The translations under genes were made by a program, and so were the position numbers. A DNA stretch of 7,841 nucleotides from Chloroflexi bacterium UBA2235 (GTDB lineage Bacteria > Chloroflexota > UBA11872 > UBA12225): contig DDYL01000130.1 of assembly GCA_002347925.1 (NCBI GenBank), positions 43,036 through 50,876 of the forward strand, read 5' to 3'. Under the pieces are notes generated by a model. The model was not told the origin of the DNA and made no database searches. It saw only the letters and a program-made list of their open reading frames with translations. The stretch's first letter is position 1; every line of letters begins with the position of its first letter. Of this stretch, positions 6,453-7,841 are shown piece after piece.

Positions 6453-7841
6453 CTAGGCGCCCAACAAACTGAGGGCCTTCTCCAACTGCGGGTCCTTGCC
6501 ATCCGACATATTGGCACGAGTGACCTCAACGACCTCATCAGGCGCGACCCCAACCTTGTTGAGGGGTTCACCTTCAGGACCGATCAGCTTTCGGGTTGTA
6601 ACCGTGACCGCTGAACCGTCAGGGAGACCAAACCGGGAAGCGACTCCAACGCATCCCGCCGTCTTGGTTCCCACTACACGTGCCACCTTGTATCGCTGGA
6701 CTGCAACGCTAAACAACTCGGCAGCTGAAGCAGTACTGTCACTCACAAGGACAACCATCGGGACCTTGGTCCCGACAAACGTCCCGTCCGGTCCAAGAGC
6801 GATTCGGTCCCCCTTGCGTCCAACCTCAAACCCGAATGGTCCATCCTTCAGGAACTTGCTCAGGAACGAGAGGAAGACATTGAGGTCACCCCCACCATTC
6901 GTCCGTAGGTCGATAACTATTCCCTTGGTCGCCTTTGCCTGCATAGTGCCGATCGCACCAAGGGCCTCGCCCTGCGCCGAAGCTGAAAAACTGTTCATCC
7001 GAATGTAAGCGACGCGATTGTTGCCAACCAACCTCGACTCGACGGCCGCCTCAGAGATCGCAACTCGGTTGATCGCGATGTCACGAGGCTTATTGTCGGT
7101 AGCGTGGGCAATCGTCAGCTTCACTGACGAGCCCTCCTTGCCACGGATCCGCGCAGCAATCTCGTCAAGAGGCATATCGGACAGATCAACCCCGTCTGCC
7201 TTGAGAAGGGCGTCTCCCGGCTTGATCCCCGCCTTCCCAGCGGCACCGCCTTCAATGAGCTCGTACACAACTGCTGGTTCGCCGGACTTGCGTTTGATCC
7301 GAATGCCGATACCAGCAAACCGAATCGTCCCGTCCATCCGTTGGTTCTGTTCTGCAAGTTGGGCCGGCGTCGTGAACCCGGTATGGCAGTCCCCTATCTC
7401 CTTGACCATTCCTCGGATTGCGTCGTACGCAGCGGCCGACTGGCGTGGCGAGGTCGCGCCAAGTGACGCCGCCTGGGCAAGGTAAGCCGTCTGAAAGCTG
7501 TTCAGATCCGCCTGAGGATCTGCCCCGGTAAACTCCGGAGGGTCAACAACCGTTACGCCCGGAGGCAGTCCAGCCACGAAACCGTTCCAAGCGCCGGCTA
7601 GAAGCCTTGTGTAGTCAAGCTGCTCAACGTACTCGTTCAGGAAAACGAGCCATGCGTTAGCAATCAGACCAAGCCCTAGTTCCGGAGTAATCGGACGCAA
7701 GCCAGCATTTACGCCAGTCGCCGGAACGGGTGTCTCGATCGGTGCCACTACGGTCGGTGTCGAACCGACGTCGGAGGTCATCCTCGGGGTGAATGGGTCA
7801 CTGGGGGCGCAACTCAGGAGAAATACGAGTCCCACGACAAG
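6453..7841 (-). CDS. S41-family PDZ peptidase, predicted lipoprotein (5' end beyond window)
   Basis: Envelope serine peptidase related to carboxy-terminal processing proteases. Numbering is from the in-frame GTG at 7835, which lies inside the hydrophobic part of a signal peptide. The frame stays open to the edge (Leu-Val upstream), so the true start is probably off the window. FLLSC with Cys9 is a lipobox, followed by a Ser/Thr/Pro linker (about 10-45): a lipid-anchored extracytoplasmic protein. A helical N-terminal domain contains GDCHTGFTTP (His151). A PDZ domain spans about 170-255 (AGIGIRI ... AGIKPGDALLKADG). The S41 core has IVIDLRTNGGG (306-316) and DSTASAAELF, whose Ser370 aligns with the Tsp nucleophile. 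Where Tsp/CtpA carry the catalytic Lys (TFGKG), this protein has TAGCVG with Cys395. The nearest Lys is 391. His151 and the non-Lys motif are reminiscent of tricorn-type S41 enzymes, so it may use another catalytic arrangement or be inactive. It is convergent with the tatB-like gene and shares no operon with it. Confidence 0.88.
   Translation of the reverse strand, partial: LVVGLVFLLSCAPSDPFTPRMTSDVGSTPTVVAPIETPVPATGVNAGLRPITPELGLGLIANAWLVFLNEYVEQLDYTRLLAGAWNGFVAGLPPGVTVVDPPEFTGADPQADLNSFQTAYLAQAASLGATSPRQSAAAYDAIRGMVKEIGDCHTGFTTPAQLAEQNQRMDGTIRFAGIGIRIKRKSGEPAVVYELIEGGAAGKAGIKPGDALLKADGVDLSDMPLDEIAARIRGKEGSSVKLTIAHATDNKPRDIAINRVAISEAAVESRLVGNNRVAYIRMNSFSASAQGEALGAIGTMQAKATKGIVIDLRTNGGGDLNVFLSFLSKFLKDGPFGFEVGRKGDRIALGPDGTFVGTKVPMVVLVSDSTASAAELFSVAVQRYKVARVVGTKTAGCVGVASRFGLPDGSAVTVTTRKLIGPEGEPLNKVGVAPDEVVEVTRANMSDGKDPQLEKALSLLGA

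Noticed and set aside
6496..7485. Two long plus-strand frames opposite the S41 gene (170 and 155 codons).
   Set aside because: They mirror the S41 codons, have low-complexity Ser/Pro/Arg content and no recognisable ribosome site or motif. The minus-strand frame has PDZ and S41 motifs throughout.
1..7841. A defence island, mobile element, CRISPR array or tRNA-associated integration.
   Set aside because: No transposase, integrase, nuclease, toxin pair, spaced direct repeats or tRNA-like sequence was seen; all large frames are accounted for by housekeeping or envelope families.

Overview
The window carries five protein-coding genes on a bacterial chromosome fragment of moderately high GC content (about 58-60% by eye). 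Four are on the plus strand and one, which runs off the right edge, is on the minus strand. No rRNA, tRNA, CRISPR array, insertion sequence, phage gene or toxin/defence gene is recognisable. The gene set (a YfhO-type membrane protein, a RecA whose upstream region has GAAC/GTTC half-sites, a TatB-like protein and an S41 lipoprotein peptidase) and the common TTG/GTG starts suggest a Gram-positive-like or Chloroflexota-like lineage. That placement is inference; a RecA phylogeny would decide it.

Layout. Positions 1-3366 hold a very large YfhO-family polytopic membrane protein whose reading frame is open to the left edge. One base after its stop a class I SAM-dependent methyltransferase begins (3368-4141). 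The TGA-G-ATG junction implies co-transcription and translational coupling, probably in modification of a cell-surface glycan or lipid. Positions 4142-4264 are the recA control region: a TATACT -10 box followed by a cluster of GAAC/GTTC half-sites, including two exact inverted repeats, which looks like an SOS (LexA-type) operator region. recA itself spans 4265-5443, with an alternative ATG start at 4340. After a 89-bp gap a TatB-like protein begins with GTG at 5533. A TATACT box ends only 6 bases before that GTG and there is no Shine-Dalgarno sequence, so its message is probably leaderless. Its C-terminus looks like a helix-turn-helix rather than the usual disordered TatB tail. A 134-bp convergent gap (6319-6452) holds one possible hairpin terminator. 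The S41 PDZ peptidase lipoprotein occupies 6453-7841 on the minus strand; its first residues lie beyond the right edge.

This is mostly ordinary housekeeping and envelope sequence. The observations most worth checking are the TatB-HTH architecture, the leaderless tatB promoter, the non-canonical recA operator cluster, and a cysteine in the S41 protein where tail-specific proteases have their catalytic lysine. I see no convincing evidence of a wholly new multi-gene system.
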